The notes: generated from the sequence alone by a model not told the origin. A stretch of 64,000 nt of DNA from Microbacterium sp. ET2 (GCF_030347395.1 NZ_CP128170.1:1798001-1862000); one strand, 5' to 3'. Shown: positions 1 to 9,130, counted from the stretch's first letter. Numbers and translations are program-made.

Positions 1-85
1 CCAATGGCTCAATTACCCCGTCGCCTTTACCAAGCCCGGGGCTTGCTGCTCGGCAACGCGATGGCGCGAGAATCACGCCCATGAC

Positions 86-937
86 GTGCATCTCCTTGCA
101 ATTCGAGGGCAGTTCCGCAGCAGGATCGCGAGTCACGTCGCTTCGCCGGCGGACCTGTCCATGCGGTCAACTCATTCACTCTTCGCGACTCTCGGCTCCG
201 CGATCTACATTCGTTGGGAGGGGGCCATTCCGGCGGCCATCAGAGAGCTCAACACGGTCCTAGTGTTCGAGTTTGCGCTTCAGTTGTACCTCCGCTTGGT
301 CACGATGGAGTCACGGGTCGCGAGGCTACGGCTAGGAGATCGCGAGCTGCGTGTCCGATATCGAGAAGCGCTTCGTCTGTTCTCAGAGTTGCGCCAAGGA
401 AGCCTGCGTGCAGGAGAGGCGCGAGATATCGCTCGAGCAGTGCTCCGCGAACTCGGTGCAGAAGAGATACGACCCACTATCGAAACTGCGTTGACCCTCG
501 CTGGAACTGCCCACGACACAGTGAGCGCGGCCCGCGCTGCGCGCCGCTCATGGTGGATAACAGTTCTCGCCACATTGATCGCCGCTCTAGTGGCAGTTCC
601 GGCTTTGCAGCAGCTCCTTCTGTCTCTGCCTGCTACGCCGAGCGAGCCGATAGGAGCAGTACTCCTGGCGCCGTTGAACTGGGCATCAGATCTAGCGTTC
701 TGGGGTCCGTGGGCACTCATGGGTGCGACCATCGCTGTCGTGGTGGGAGCAGTGGCCCTCGGATGGGTTGTACGTCATCGCCCACGCCATGTACCAGGGA
801 TTCGACGGGGGTTTGCATGGCCCACCCGCTTCACTGTGAAGAGCATCGATGGGTCCGAAGACCCTACTGGAGGAGGTGACGAAACCGCTTCCGAGGTATC
901 GGATGCACCTGAGCGAACCGAAGCCGACCAGGCCTGA
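86..937 (+). CDS. Hypothetical membrane protein
   Basis: I do not recognise the family. The frame opens at a GTG at 86, with in-frame ATGs at 161 and 305; the N-terminal part is unsupported, so the true start may be 305 (residues MESRVARLRLGD). The first half is charged and helical. Two strongly hydrophobic segments follow, near residues 150-180 (starting at WWITVLATLIAALVAVPAL) and 200-230 (FWGPWALMGATIAVVVGAVA). The tail is acidic and Ser/Thr-rich. This looks like a two-pass membrane protein with a cytoplasmic N-terminal domain. No operon partner is close: the next gene begins about 300 nt downstream. The gene is real on codon use and length, but no function can be assigned. Confidence 0.55.
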   Translation: MHLLAIRGQFRSRIASHVASPADLSMRSTHSLFATLGSAIYIRWEGAIPAAIRELNTVLVFEFALQLYLRLVTMESRVARLRLGDRELRVRYREALRLFSELRQGSLRAGEARDIARAVLRELGAEEIRPTIETALTLAGTAHDTVSAARAARRSWWITVLATLIAALVAVPALQQLLLSLPATPSEPIGAVLLAPLNWASDLAFWGPWALMGATIAVVVGAVALGWVVRHRPRHVPGIRRGFAWPTRFTVKSIDGSEDPTGGGDETASEVSDAPERTEADQA

Positions 938-1234
938 GGGCGGATTCACACAGGTCGCCATCGGCTTGGACGAGGTTCCACGTGGAAAGGCTCGGGGTTG
1001 CAATGAGGCAAACTCCGGGGATCGGTAGGAGGTAGAAGGGCGCCCTGAGGCATCTTCACCTGACCCTGCATTCAGTCGCACCTCGTTCTCATGGAGCGGC
1101 AATACCGTGCTCGCGATCCTCGACAGGGTCGCCGCGCTAATGCGGGTCGCTCAGCGTCCGCGGCCTTGGGTCCCTGAATGGGGTCGCTCCATGGGAGCGA
1201 TACGATTCGCTGGAGCCCGGGGAATGGAGGTCGA
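938..1234. other. Intergenic stretch without recognisable features
   Basis: About 300 nt between two hypothetical membrane-protein genes. I see no tRNA, long hairpin or convincing short gene. The last bases (1226-1230, GGAGG) are the ribosome-binding site of the next gene. Confidence 0.4.
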
Positions 1235-1918
1235 GTGCGTCGCTTCGTTGTACGCTTTTGGTCGGCGTTCGCAACCGCCGCCGTGATCGTGGGGTTGTAC
1301 CTCGGGGCGGCAGCACTCTCTCTCGAGCTAGTGTTCTGGCTGATTGTGGCGGGCTGTCTCGTGGTCGCAGTGCTCTGGACGGCAGTGCCCTGGATACTGA
1401 AGGCGCTCCCCAAGATCCGGGGGTATGACGCGCTACTGAAGCGAACAGGCACGCTGCAGGGCGAGATGGAGGACCTGCGGGCCAACGCCATGCAATTTGC
1501 GTCCGTGCGCGATGAGCTGTGGCGAGAGGGGTACGACGACGGCATTCGCGCGGCCCAGGGCGCGGTCCTCGGCTCGACTGCAGACACGCCGTCACTCCTC
1601 GCTGTTGCGCTGACCGACGACGGCATCGCGTTCGTTGGGGAGGGGCAGCATTTGCCGACTGTCGGGAGCTGGTTCAGCGTCGTCACCAATTCCACCACCG
1701 AGGTCAAGGGGGTGGTTGAGGTCATCGAGTCTGACCCGGCGAGTCGAAAGGTCGTCCTGTTATGTGTCGAGAAACGCAACGAAGAGTACTGGGATCGTCT
1801 CGAGGCGAGAGCAGTGATCGATGAAACAGTTCCGCCTGGAACCGTGCTCGCGAAGTTCAGCATTGGACAGCAGCGTGTGCGGCGTGTGGTGCGGCGCGGT
1901 GAAGAGGGCATCCAATGA
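1235..1918 (+). CDS. Hypothetical two-pass membrane protein
   Basis: I chose the GTG at 1235 because GGAGG lies 4 nt upstream; an ATG at 1178 in the same frame has no such site. The protein starts with a short basic segment, then two transmembrane helices (about residues 10-50, including LELVFWLIVAGCLVVAVLW), then a cytoplasmic domain of about 170 residues. That domain has a coiled-coil-like stretch (LLKRTGTLQGEMEDLRANAM) and a beta-rich C-terminal region ending in a basic tail. Its stop overlaps the start of the next gene (ATGA at 1915-1918), so the two are translationally coupled and probably work together. The family is unknown to me. Confidence 0.65.
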   Translation: MRRFVVRFWSAFATAAVIVGLYLGAAALSLELVFWLIVAGCLVVAVLWTAVPWILKALPKIRGYDALLKRTGTLQGEMEDLRANAMQFASVRDELWREGYDDGIRAAQGAVLGSTADTPSLLAVALTDDGIAFVGEGQHLPTVGSWFSVVTNSTTEVKGVVEVIESDPASRKVVLLCVEKRNEEYWDRLEARAVIDETVPPGTVLAKFSIGQQRVRRVVRRGEEGIQ

Positions 1919-2286
1919 GTGAAGAGAATGTCGTTGCGGTTGGAAAAGTCGCGACGATCATCCGCGACACGGAGATCGCGCTCAACATCGGCAGCGCCGA
2001 CGGTGTCGAGGAGGGCGACACTGTGCTGCTCTATCGCGATGTCACCGTAACTGACCCCGACAGCGGCGAGATCCTCGGCAGCGTCCGCTATCCAAAGGTC
2101 CGAATGACTGTGACAAGCGTCGAGCCTCGATTCGCAGTGGCGCGAATTGGGAACGCCGGCATCCTCTGGTCCGTGACCTTGCCGCGAAAGCGCTTTGTCG
2201 GCGCGGGAGCAAGTGAATCTCCGGACAAGATCGCAGTAAGCGTCGGCGAGATCGCGGAGGTCTTTCGCGTCGACCCTGATCTGTGA
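1915..2286 (+). CDS. Small soluble protein, FlgT-C/OB-like fold suspected
   Basis: A 123-residue protein coupled to the membrane protein upstream by a 4-nt overlap. It has no membrane segment. Its first half reads like a short beta-barrel repeat: residues around NIGSADGVEEGDTVLLYRDV, then a DPDSGEILG turn, then a strand run (VRMTVTSVEPRFAVARI). This resembles the C-terminal domain seen in FlgT-type and other envelope proteins, in which a glycine-rich loop is followed by a 'spec-G-E-x-LG' turn. The resemblance is by eye and weak. It probably partners the coiled-coil membrane protein. Confidence 0.6.
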   Translation: MSEENVVAVGKVATIIRDTEIALNIGSADGVEEGDTVLLYRDVTVTDPDSGEILGSVRYPKVRMTVTSVEPRFAVARIGNAGILWSVTLPRKRFVGAGASESPDKIAVSVGEIAEVFRVDPDL

Positions 2287-2637
2287 AGCCGGAGCAGAAG
2301 CGGCGGCGGAGCAGGGACTGAGGCGGCTAATCGTCGCTCGTAAGGCGGTCCCTGAGCGTGCCAACTGCATTGGTGCAAGGGTTGCAATGGCGCTCAATGC
2401 GGGCGCCGTTCTGATTCGCTCTCGCTGGCGTCGCTGGCGTCGCTGGCGTCGTTGGCGGATGGGTTGATCCGGCGCAATATTGGTAGAGATGTATCAAACT
2501 AATTGGGTCAACCCCGCCGAGCCGCAGGCCCCGGTCGACGGGCGGAGCCCCATCCAGACGGTGCGCGTCGCATTCGACGAAGTCGACTCGGCGCCATCCG
2601 CCGACTGAACCACCGGACAGGACGCAACGGTGCGGAC
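2287..2637. other. Non-coding interval with a 9-nt tandem repeat
   Basis: About 350 nt without a supported gene. It holds the 9-nt tandem repeat at 2422-2457 and, further on, presumably the promoter of the PucR-type regulator. A frame open from 2503 joins the regulator, but its first 45 residues are Arg/Pro-rich and look non-coding. Confidence 0.4.
2422..2457 (+). repeat. Tandem repeat, four 9-nt units
   Basis: Three exact copies of TCGCTGGCG followed by TCGTTGGCG, head to tail. It lies in non-coding DNA upstream of the PucR-type gene. No function is evident; simple-repeat slippage is the likely origin. Confidence 0.8.
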
Positions 2638-3621
2638 ATGCAGGAACTGATCGGACGACTGACCGAACTCGATCCCGAGGCGACGGAGACGCTTCGGGTC
2701 GTCACGTACTTCGATGCACTTATGGCTGCCGGACTGGGAATCGAGGCGATCGTGCGCGCAGCCGCGGCCATGGCGGGAGTGCCAGCGGGAGCCCGCACGC
2801 CGCGCCGCTTCGCGCGGTTCACTCCCGACGGCCGTCGGCTTGGCCCGGATCCGGCTGTGCAGGGCCGGCACGCCATCGAATCGATGGAGGTTCAGGTGTG
2901 GATTGAGCGGGCGGGTGAGTCGCGGGCCAACGACGCGATGCTCTTGGAGCGATTCGCGGTCGCTGCGGTGACCGCCGAGCGGCGGGATTCGCCCACGCGA
3001 TCGGCCGTTGACGTAGCGATCGACGCGACGCGGAGCGGCCAGGAGCGTGAGTCGGCGCTGGGGCGCATCGGCCTCGCACCGGGGGCGATGGTGAGGATCC
3101 TGCTGACGCCGGCGGCGGTCACCGACAAGCTGCCGATCTCGACCACCACGCTCACCTCGGCCGGGGTGCTGACCGTATTCGTCGCTCGCGACGGAGAGAC
3201 GGTGGAGGCATCACGCTGCGGCGCCGGCACCCGCGTTCGCGCGGACCAGCTCCCGGCCTCGTTGCGCATGGCTGAGTTCGCGTTTCGACTCACGGATGAC
3301 GACACTCCTGTCGTGGATGCGGAATCCCTCGGCATCCTCCTCGCCGCCGCGGCGGAGATGCTCGAAGCCAGTCCGCCGCCCCCTGACGTCACGGCGTTGG
3401 CGCAGCTCGACGATCGCCAACGCGACGTGCTGCACGCGTTGGTCGGGGCGGAGAGCGTGCGCGCCGCAGCCGTCGCGCTGCACATGCACCACTCGACGAT
3501 GCAAGCGCGCCAGCAGGCGTTCGAGTCGCAGCTCGGGTACGATCCGCGTTCGCCGATTGGGCGAGCGCGCTACGAGCTTGCCCGCCTCGTGCTCCGGCTT
3601 GGGGGCACTGGCGCGCGCTGA
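2638..3621 (+). CDS. PucR/CdaR-type transcriptional regulator
   Basis: A DNA-binding regulator of about 327 residues. The C-terminal 60 residues carry the HTH_30-type signature of PucR/CdaR proteins: an RQRDVLHALV helix, then HHSTMQARQQAFESQLGYD, then an ending with ARYELARLVLRL. The N-terminal and central parts are poorly conserved and presumably sense a ligand. I chose the ATG at 2638 (MQELIGRLTEL) because upstream in-frame residues look non-coding. It converges with the esterase gene at 3737, with a strong hairpin between them. PucR proteins often control purine or amino-acid catabolism, but this gene is separated from the purine locus by several unrelated genes, so its target is open. Confidence 0.7.
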   Translation: MQELIGRLTELDPEATETLRVVTYFDALMAAGLGIEAIVRAAAAMAGVPAGARTPRRFARFTPDGRRLGPDPAVQGRHAIESMEVQVWIERAGESRANDAMLLERFAVAAVTAERRDSPTRSAVDVAIDATRSGQERESALGRIGLAPGAMVRILLTPAAVTDKLPISTTTLTSAGVLTVFVARDGETVEASRCGAGTRVRADQLPASLRMAEFAFRLTDDDTPVVDAESLGILLAAAAEMLEASPPPPDVTALAQLDDRQRDVLHALVGAESVRAAAVALHMHHSTMQARQQAFESQLGYDPRSPIGRARYELARLVLRLGGTGAR

Positions 3622-3640
3622 CCCATCCCAGCCGACGCGG

Positions 3641-3672
3641 CACCGCCCCACAGGATCTTCTGTCGGGCGGTG
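3641..3672. terminator. Terminator hairpin between convergent genes
   Basis: Arms 3641-3653 (CACCGCCCCACAG) and 3660-3672 (CTGTCGGGCGGTG) form a 13-bp stem with one internal mismatch and a 6-nt loop. It sits between the PucR-type gene and the esterase gene, which point at each other, so it may terminate both strands. No U-tract follows, as is common in high-GC actinobacteria. Confidence 0.65.
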
Positions 3673-3736
3673 TCTGTCGCGTTCGTACGGCTACGCGTTC
3701 AGTCCGTGCCCCAGCCGGCCGGGCGGATCTGTGCCG

Positions 3737-4702
3737 TCAGGCGCCCAGCAGGCGGGCGACCCAGTTGTCGCGGGCGGCGGCGGCTGCGATTGACAGGGCT
3801 GCGTGCGGCGCAAAGCCCTCGAAGCCGTGGAAACCGCCTGACCAGATGTGCAACTCGGCGGAACCGCCGGCGGCCCAAATGCGTGATGCGTAGTCGACGG
3901 CCTCGTCGCGGAACACCTCGGCGGAGCCCGCGTCGATGAATGTCGGCGGTAGGCCCGAGAGATCGGTGGCGCGTGCCGGCGCGGCATAGATCGAAACGTC
4001 GTCGCCGGCGCGGCGGGGGCCCAGCAGCGCGGTCCAACCCATGACGTTCGAGCCACGATCCCAGGCGCCGATACCGTCGATCTGCTTGCTCGACGTCGTG
4101 GTGTCCCGGTCGTCGATCATCGGGCACATGAGCACCTGTCCGATCAGGGTGCCATCGATGCCTCGATCCCGGGCCAACAGGGTCGTTCCGGCGGTGAGCC
4201 CGCCCCCAGCGCTGGCGCCGAAGATCAGCAGCCGGCCGCGGTCGACGCCGACCTCGTCGGCGTGTTCGACGAGCCACTGCAGGCCGGCGAAACAATCTTC
4301 GACCGGGATTGGATCCGGATGCTCAGGCGCAAGACGGTATTCGACGGTCACGACGACGGCGCTGTGCTCGACCGCCCACGGCAGGGCAAAGTGGATGCCC
4401 GCGAACCGGTCACCCGAAACCATTCCGCCGCCGTGAATGTAGTAGATGCCCGGGCCGGGCTCCGTGTGGTTGCGCGGCGTGAGAATGCTGATCTCGATCT
4501 CGGCACGGCCGTACCCAGAGATCGTCACGTCGCGCCGGTCGACGCCGTATTCGTCCAGAAGCTCATCCACGGGCTTCATGCCCGGAAAGCCCTGACGCAA
4601 TATCGGGATCATCTCGACGGTCTGCGTTGCAGGGAAGTTCGCGATGGAGAGGGCTGCGCCCAGTTCGGCGTCGAACGGGGGAGCTGGGATTGTCGTGGTC
4701 AT
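3737..4702 (-). CDS. Alpha/beta hydrolase (HSL-family esterase)
   Basis: A 321-residue carboxylic-ester hydrolase of the hormone-sensitive-lipase family. The oxyanion-hole motif HGGG is at residues 90-93 and the nucleophile elbow GASAGGG centres on Ser164. The catalytic His sits in GGFHGFEGF near the C-terminus, and an Asp lies in the preceding TFIDAGSAEVFRDEAV region. I chose the ATG at 4702 because GGAGGA lies just upstream. No signal peptide is visible, so it is cytoplasmic. It likely hydrolyses short-chain esters; the natural substrate cannot be read from sequence. Transcribed alone, converging with the PucR-type regulator. Confidence 0.85.
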   Translation of the reverse strand: MTTTIPAPPFDAELGAALSIANFPATQTVEMIPILRQGFPGMKPVDELLDEYGVDRRDVTISGYGRAEIEISILTPRNHTEPGPGIYYIHGGGMVSGDRFAGIHFALPWAVEHSAVVVTVEYRLAPEHPDPIPVEDCFAGLQWLVEHADEVGVDRGRLLIFGASAGGGLTAGTTLLARDRGIDGTLIGQVLMCPMIDDRDTTTSSKQIDGIGAWDRGSNVMGWTALLGPRRAGDDVSIYAAPARATDLSGLPPTFIDAGSAEVFRDEAVDYASRIWAAGGSAELHIWSGGFHGFEGFAPHAALSIAAAAARDNWVARLLGA

Positions 4703-4835
4703 GTGTTCCTCCAAGGGCCACAGCGTTGTGTCATCCCCAGAGTGCTTGGGCGCCGACCCATGATCAACCGCCATCCGTCACCGCTTTGCGCCCGAAACTG
4801 CTCAGATGGCGGTCGGTGAGCGGTCGTTCCGCGCG

Positions 4836-5432
4836 TCACCTGCGGCTGACGATCAGGTATCTCTCGTCGGAGGTGGGACCGCCCCAGTACGACGGGTCAT
4901 TTAGCAGGCGGAGTTCCACGTCGTTTCGAAGCTCGCTCACGAGACTGACGCTTTCGGCGGCGGTCAGTCCGACTCCAGTGCTCCATCGGCCCTCGATGAG
5001 GATCAGCAGGCCGGTCGGCGTCAGCAGCTCGATCCAGTTCTGCAGGGCCGTGGCCGGGTCGGGCATCGCCCAGAGGACATGACGGGAAAGGGCGACGTCG
5101 AAAGCCCCGGCCTGAAGCGGCGGGTCGGCGGCGTCGGCGACGATGAATGACGGCTTCGGTATCGTCCGGTGGCTCTTCTTGCGACCTCGGCGAATCATCT
5201 CGGCAGAGAAGTCGACACCACTGACGACGTGGCCGCCCTCCGCCGCGAGCAGGAGAGACAGCGTGCCTGTTCCGCACCCGAGATCAGCGACCATTCGTCC
5301 ACGACCACCTATCACGGGGAGTAGTAAGTCCGCCCATGCGCGGCGGACATCAGGATCGCGCAGTCCATGGTCGGCGGCATCGTCAAAAGTCTCCGCCTCT
5401 GCATTCCACAGTGATCTCGCGTCCTCCGTCAT
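4836..5432 (-). CDS. Class I SAM-dependent methyltransferase
   Basis: A 198-residue methyltransferase of the Methyltransf_11/25 type. The SAM-binding motif I is MVADLGCGTGTLSLLLA near residues 47-63. An acidic motif II position lies at VSGVDFSAEMI, and motif IV/V is around GAFDVALSRHVLWAM with a following LLTPTGLLILIEGRW strand. I chose the ATG at 5432 (MTEDARSLWNAEAETFDD), which begins the canonical N-terminal helix; the frame is open far upstream without support. The acceptor substrate is unknown. The next gene upstream on this strand is about 115 nt away and unrelated in function. Confidence 0.85.
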   Translation of the reverse strand: MTEDARSLWNAEAETFDDAADHGLRDPDVRRAWADLLLPVIGGRGRMVADLGCGTGTLSLLLAAEGGHVVSGVDFSAEMIRRGRKKSHRTIPKPSFIVADAADPPLQAGAFDVALSRHVLWAMPDPATALQNWIELLTPTGLLILIEGRWSTGVGLTAAESVSLVSELRNDVELRLLNDPSYWGGPTSDERYLIVSRR

Positions 5433-5547
5433 CCGCTCATACTTCCACCAGGCAACGACCAAGGCGCACGTCGACCTAAGTCCGTAAACCGCCGGCCTAT
5501 CCACACACCCAGGTGCGCAAGCCGGTCCTCGATCGGGCGTAGTCGCC

Positions 5548-6129
5548 TCAGGTGTAGCCGCGTTTGCGGAGCATGCCGGCCGCGCGGGTGAAGTCGCCGG
5601 GTGAGGGAACCTCGAAGTCCAGGGCGTTGGCGTACCGGGTGATGATGTTGAAGATCGCGCCGACCGCCGCAGCATCCTTCAGATCCTCGACCGTGACACC
5701 TGCATCGATGGCCGCGCGGGCGTCGAGCGCCAACAGGTCGTCTGGTGCCGTCGTCATCCGCTCGAGGAAAGACAGCGCGGCGCGGAAGCGGTCGCCGATC
5801 GGAGCCGTGCGGTAATCGGTGAGCACCGCGTCCGCGACAGCCTCGTCGATGCCCGTCACCGCGACTGCTCGATGGGCGCCGACACAGAACGGACACGAGT
5901 TCCACGAGGCAACCGCGGCCGCCATCAGCTCGCGCTCGGGCACCGTCCAGCCGCTGGGCCCGCGCATGGCTTTCTGCGCCCACTCACCTAGTTGCGGGCC
6001 GACGAAGGCGGTGTCGTAGAACGCGACCCGCGCCGCATCGGGGAGCCGATACCCGGCGAAGCGCGAGATCATCCGAAACAAGAATCGATGGCGGAATGAG
6101 TCACCGCGCTCGACCTCAGTCAGCCGCAT
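5548..6129 (-). CDS. Carboxymuconolactone decarboxylase/AhpD-like protein
   Basis: A 193-residue protein of the AhpD-like superfamily. The redox motif CPFCVGAHR (CxxC followed by His) is intact in the segment WNSCPFCVGAHRAVA, as in alkylhydroperoxidase-type members. The preceding region (ERELMAAAVASWN) and the following long helices match the family. It probably takes part in peroxide or thiol-linked detoxification; a decarboxylase role is unlikely with the CxxC present. Its start overlaps the 3' end of the small gene at 6116-6448 by 14 nt, so the two are likely cotranscribed. Confidence 0.8.
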   Translation of the reverse strand: MRLTEVERGDSFRHRFLFRMISRFAGYRLPDAARVAFYDTAFVGPQLGEWAQKAMRGPSGWTVPERELMAAAVASWNSCPFCVGAHRAVAVTGIDEAVADAVLTDYRTAPIGDRFRAALSFLERMTTAPDDLLALDARAAIDAGVTVEDLKDAAAVGAIFNIITRYANALDFEVPSPGDFTRAAGMLRKRGYT

Positions 6130-6448
6130 CCATCGCCTCCTCTATCGCGCGGGTCGCGGCGTCCCACCGGACCAACCCCGCGCCGACACACGCCGACATC
6201 ACCACCTCGAACGCCGCCTTATCGGATCCGACGGCATCGCGGACGGCCGCGACCTGACCGTCGGAGACCCGGTACGACGCTTCGGCGATGGTTCGCGCGA
6301 GCTCGCCGAAGGGCGCCTCCAACTCGACGACGTCGCCGGCACCCGCCCGGGTGACGGCAGCACGCAGTTCTGCGTCGAGAACTCCTGATGCCCCGAGCCG
6401 CTCCCGCAGCCTCTGGGCGAAGGTCTCGTGGCTCGAAGGCGCAGACAT
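6116..6448 (-). CDS. Small helical protein paired with the AhpD-like gene
   Basis: A 110-residue protein from the ATG at 6448 (MSAPSSHETFAQRLRERLG). It is almost entirely alpha-helical by composition, with no Cys and no membrane segment. The 3' end overlaps the AhpD-like gene by 14 nt, which supports a shared operon. Similar small partners encoded before CMD-family genes usually carry no assigned function, and I recognise none here. The segment VSDGQVAAVRDAVGSDKAAFEV resembles the helical core of AhpD proteins, so it could be a degenerate half-domain; that is only an impression. Confidence 0.65.
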   Translation of the reverse strand: MSAPSSHETFAQRLRERLGASGVLDAELRAAVTRAGAGDVVELEAPFGELARTIAEASYRVSDGQVAAVRDAVGSDKAAFEVVMSACVGAGLVRWDAATRAIEEAMDAAD

Positions 6449-6632
6449 GTGACGGAACCTACACCCCGCTGCAACGAACCGAGCGTTCAGCCGCTCCACA
6501 CCTGCCCGGTTTGCTTCGTCGCCGTGAGCGTGAGTCACCGATTCGCGTATGACCCGCCCGCTGAAGTGCCCGACGATGGTGCCCCATCCGTGACAGAAAA
6601 GAGGAATCCATGAGCCGCTGACCGCGAGCCGA

Positions 6633-7895
6633 TCAGGCTACCGCGCGGGCACGCACGGCCGCGGCCAGCGCACGAATACCCAGGTCGACGTCGGCCGTCG
6701 ACACCGCCTCGTCGGGGTGATGGCTGATGCCGTCGGGGTTCCGGAGGAAGAGCATTCCAACCCCTGTCACCGCGGCGAAGGCCATCCCGTCGTGCCCCGC
6801 GCGACTGAAGAGCGTCGGCGCCTCCCCCGAGCGCGACGGCAGCACCTCGCGAATCCCCTCCCCGACGACGTCCTGCAGCAGGGGGTCGCAGAACACCGCC
6901 GACGCCTCGTGAACCTCTCGCGCCGACCACGCCAGACCCCGGCGCGCCGTGACCGCGCCGACCTCGTCTTGGATCACCTGCCACACCCGGTCGCGGTCGC
7001 CGTCGAACTCGCCGCGGAGGTCGAGCGACAAGGACGCGTCTCCGGGCACCACGTTGATCGCGCCCGGGTGGATCTGCAGCTCGCCGACCGTCCCGACGAT
7101 GTGGTGCTCGGCGCGGCACACCCGCTCGACGGCGAGCGCGATCTCGGCCGCACCCAGCAGCGCATCGCGACGCCGGTCGTAGGGAGTGCCACCGGCGTGC
7201 CGGGCCTCGCCGACAATGTCGAGCCGGAACCGCCGCGCCGACGCGATCGACGACACCACCGCGAGCGGCTCGTCGCCCTCGTCGAGCTCGGGCCCCTGCT
7301 CGATGTGCGCCTCGAGGTACCCGACGAGCTCGCCCGGCTGACGCGCGGCGTCGCCGATGCGCCCCGGGTCGAGACCGAAGTCGAGGAATGCTTCGCGCAG
7401 GGTCGTGCCCGCGGCATCCGTCAGCTCCCACCACGCCGGGTCCCACTCCCCCGCAGCCGCCGACGACCCGAGCAGCGCCCGGCCGAACCGCGTGCCCTCC
7501 TCATCCCAGAAGGCGATGACCTCGAGCGCGAACGGGAGTGCCTCCGCGCGCAGCGCGCGCACCACCTCGATCGCGATGAGCACTCCGGCGATCCCGTCGT
7601 ACCGGCCGGCGTCGGGCACGGTGTCGAGGTGCGAGCCGAGCACGAGCGCGGGCGCCTCACCCGCCGCCGGCCCCGCCCTCCCGATGAGGTTGCCCGCGGC
7701 ATCCTGTCTCGTCGTCATGCCCGCTTCGCGCATCCACTCCGCCACCAGCCGGTTCACGCGCGCGTGCTCGGGCGAGAGGTAGACCCGCTCGATGCCGCCC
7801 TCGGCGCTGGTGATGCGCGCGAGCTCGTCACAGCGCGCCATCACGCGCGCCGCCGGCGCCATCACCCCCGCGCGCGTCACGCGTGTGCGGTCCAC
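6633..7895 (-). CDS. allC: Allantoate amidohydrolase (M20 family)
   Basis: A 420-residue zinc-dependent amidohydrolase of the AllC/HyuC group. It hydrolyses allantoate to ureidoglycine (or ureidoglycolate), CO2 and ammonia in the cytoplasm. Metal ligands are visible in GSHLDTVPDAGRYDG, FWDEEGTRFG, EAHIEQGPELDE and FSRAGHDGMAF, in the order and spacing of the family. The dimerisation lid domain lies between. N-carbamoyl-L-amino-acid hydrolases share this fold, but the setting, last gene of an operon that also encodes allantoinase and ureidoglycine aminotransferase, favours allantoate. It overlaps the aminotransferase gene by 19 nt. Confidence 0.9.
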   Translation of the reverse strand: MDRTRVTRAGVMAPAARVMARCDELARITSAEGGIERVYLSPEHARVNRLVAEWMREAGMTTRQDAAGNLIGRAGPAAGEAPALVLGSHLDTVPDAGRYDGIAGVLIAIEVVRALRAEALPFALEVIAFWDEEGTRFGRALLGSSAAAGEWDPAWWELTDAAGTTLREAFLDFGLDPGRIGDAARQPGELVGYLEAHIEQGPELDEGDEPLAVVSSIASARRFRLDIVGEARHAGGTPYDRRRDALLGAAEIALAVERVCRAEHHIVGTVGELQIHPGAINVVPGDASLSLDLRGEFDGDRDRVWQVIQDEVGAVTARRGLAWSAREVHEASAVFCDPLLQDVVGEGIREVLPSRSGEAPTLFSRAGHDGMAFAAVTGVGMLFLRNPDGISHHPDEAVSTADVDLGIRALAAAVRARAVA

Positions 7896-9130
7896 GCCGC
7901 ATCCCCGGCACCGCGGAACACGTCGGTCGCCGCCTCGACCCCACCGCCGGCGGGCACCGCGACCCCGTGGCGACGCAGCACCGCCTCGAGCGCGGCGAGC
8001 GTGGTGAGCACCGCGTCGTCACGGGCGTTGTACCCCATCGTGCCGATCCGCCACACCCGGCCGTGGAGCGGCCCGAACGACGTGCCGATCTCGATGCCGA
8101 AGTCCTCCAGCAGGTCGCTGCGCACCGCATCGCCGACGACACCGTCGGGAATCTCCACGGCGACGACGTTCGTCATCTTGTGCGCGACGTCGCCGAAGAC
8201 GACGAGCCCAAGCCCCTGCACGCCCGCGAGCATCGCCGCGCCCGCGCGCGCGTGCCGGGCCAGCACGTTGTGGGCGCCCTCCTCGAGCAGCAGTCGCGCA
8301 CATTCGCGCGCGCCGTAGAGCATCGAGGTCGCCTCGGTGTGGTGGTTGAGGCGCCGGGGCCCCCAGTAGTCGAGGATCATGCCGAGATCGAAGTAGTTCG
8401 AGCGGATGAAGTCGGATGCCGCCTCGTCGCCGTCCTCACGGATGCCGGCCTCGATGCGCTTCCGCGACCGGATGATCTCCACCGCCCGATCGGACAGGGT
8501 CACCGGCGCCGACCCCGAGGGGCCGCCGAGGCACTTCTGCAGGCCCGCGGTCGCGGCATCCAATCCCCACCCGTCGGCCTCGAACGGGTTACCGCCGAGC
8601 GACGCGGTGGCGTCGGTGTAGAACAGCACTCCATGCCGGGCGCAGATCTCCCCGACACCCGCGAGCGGCTGGTTCATCGTCGTCGAGGTGTCGCCCTGCA
8701 CGAGCGCGAGCAGGGTCGGGCGCACCCGCACCACTGCCTCCTCGATCACGGAGTCGGGGAAGACCTGCCCCCACTCGGTCTCGATCGTGTGGACCTCGGC
8801 GAGCGCCCGCTCGGCGATCTCGGCGAGCAGGTGCCCGAAGCGCCCGAAGATCGGGACGAGCACGCGGTCGCCCGGGCGGATGAGCGACACCATCACGGCT
8901 TCGATCCCCGCCCGGGAGGTGCCGTCGACGAGCACTGTCGCGTCGTTGCGGGTGCGCCACACGTGCCGGTACAGCTCCTGGGTCTCGGCCATCGTCGTCG
9001 TCATGAACGGGTCGTACTGTCCGACGAGCGGCGCCGACATCGCCGTCAGCACGCTCGGGTACGCCGAGATCGGGCCGGGGCCCATGAGCAGGCGCGCGGG
9101 CGGGACGATGGGGCCGGGGAGGTGGGTCAT
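7877..9130 (-). CDS. pucG: (S)-ureidoglycine--glyoxylate aminotransferase
   Basis: A 417-residue PLP-dependent class V aminotransferase. PucG moves the amino group of ureidoglycine to glyoxylate, giving glycine and oxalurate. Landmarks are the family N-terminus LLMGPGPISAYPSVL, the VDGTSRAGIEA phosphate-cup region, and the Schiff-base lysine in AGLQKCLGGPSG. Alanine--glyoxylate aminotransferases are close relatives, but placement directly before allC and behind allantoinase makes the purine role the best call. AGGAA precedes the ATG at 9130. There is a 40-nt gap to the amidase gene upstream, the largest in this operon. Confidence 0.88.
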   Translation of the reverse strand: MTHLPGPIVPPARLLMGPGPISAYPSVLTAMSAPLVGQYDPFMTTTMAETQELYRHVWRTRNDATVLVDGTSRAGIEAVMVSLIRPGDRVLVPIFGRFGHLLAEIAERALAEVHTIETEWGQVFPDSVIEEAVVRVRPTLLALVQGDTSTTMNQPLAGVGEICARHGVLFYTDATASLGGNPFEADGWGLDAATAGLQKCLGGPSGSAPVTLSDRAVEIIRSRKRIEAGIREDGDEAASDFIRSNYFDLGMILDYWGPRRLNHHTEATSMLYGARECARLLLEEGAHNVLARHARAGAAMLAGVQGLGLVVFGDVAHKMTNVVAVEIPDGVVGDAVRSDLLEDFGIEIGTSFGPLHGRVWRIGTMGYNARDDAVLTTLAALEAVLRRHGVAVPAGGGVEAATDVFRGAGDAAWTAHA

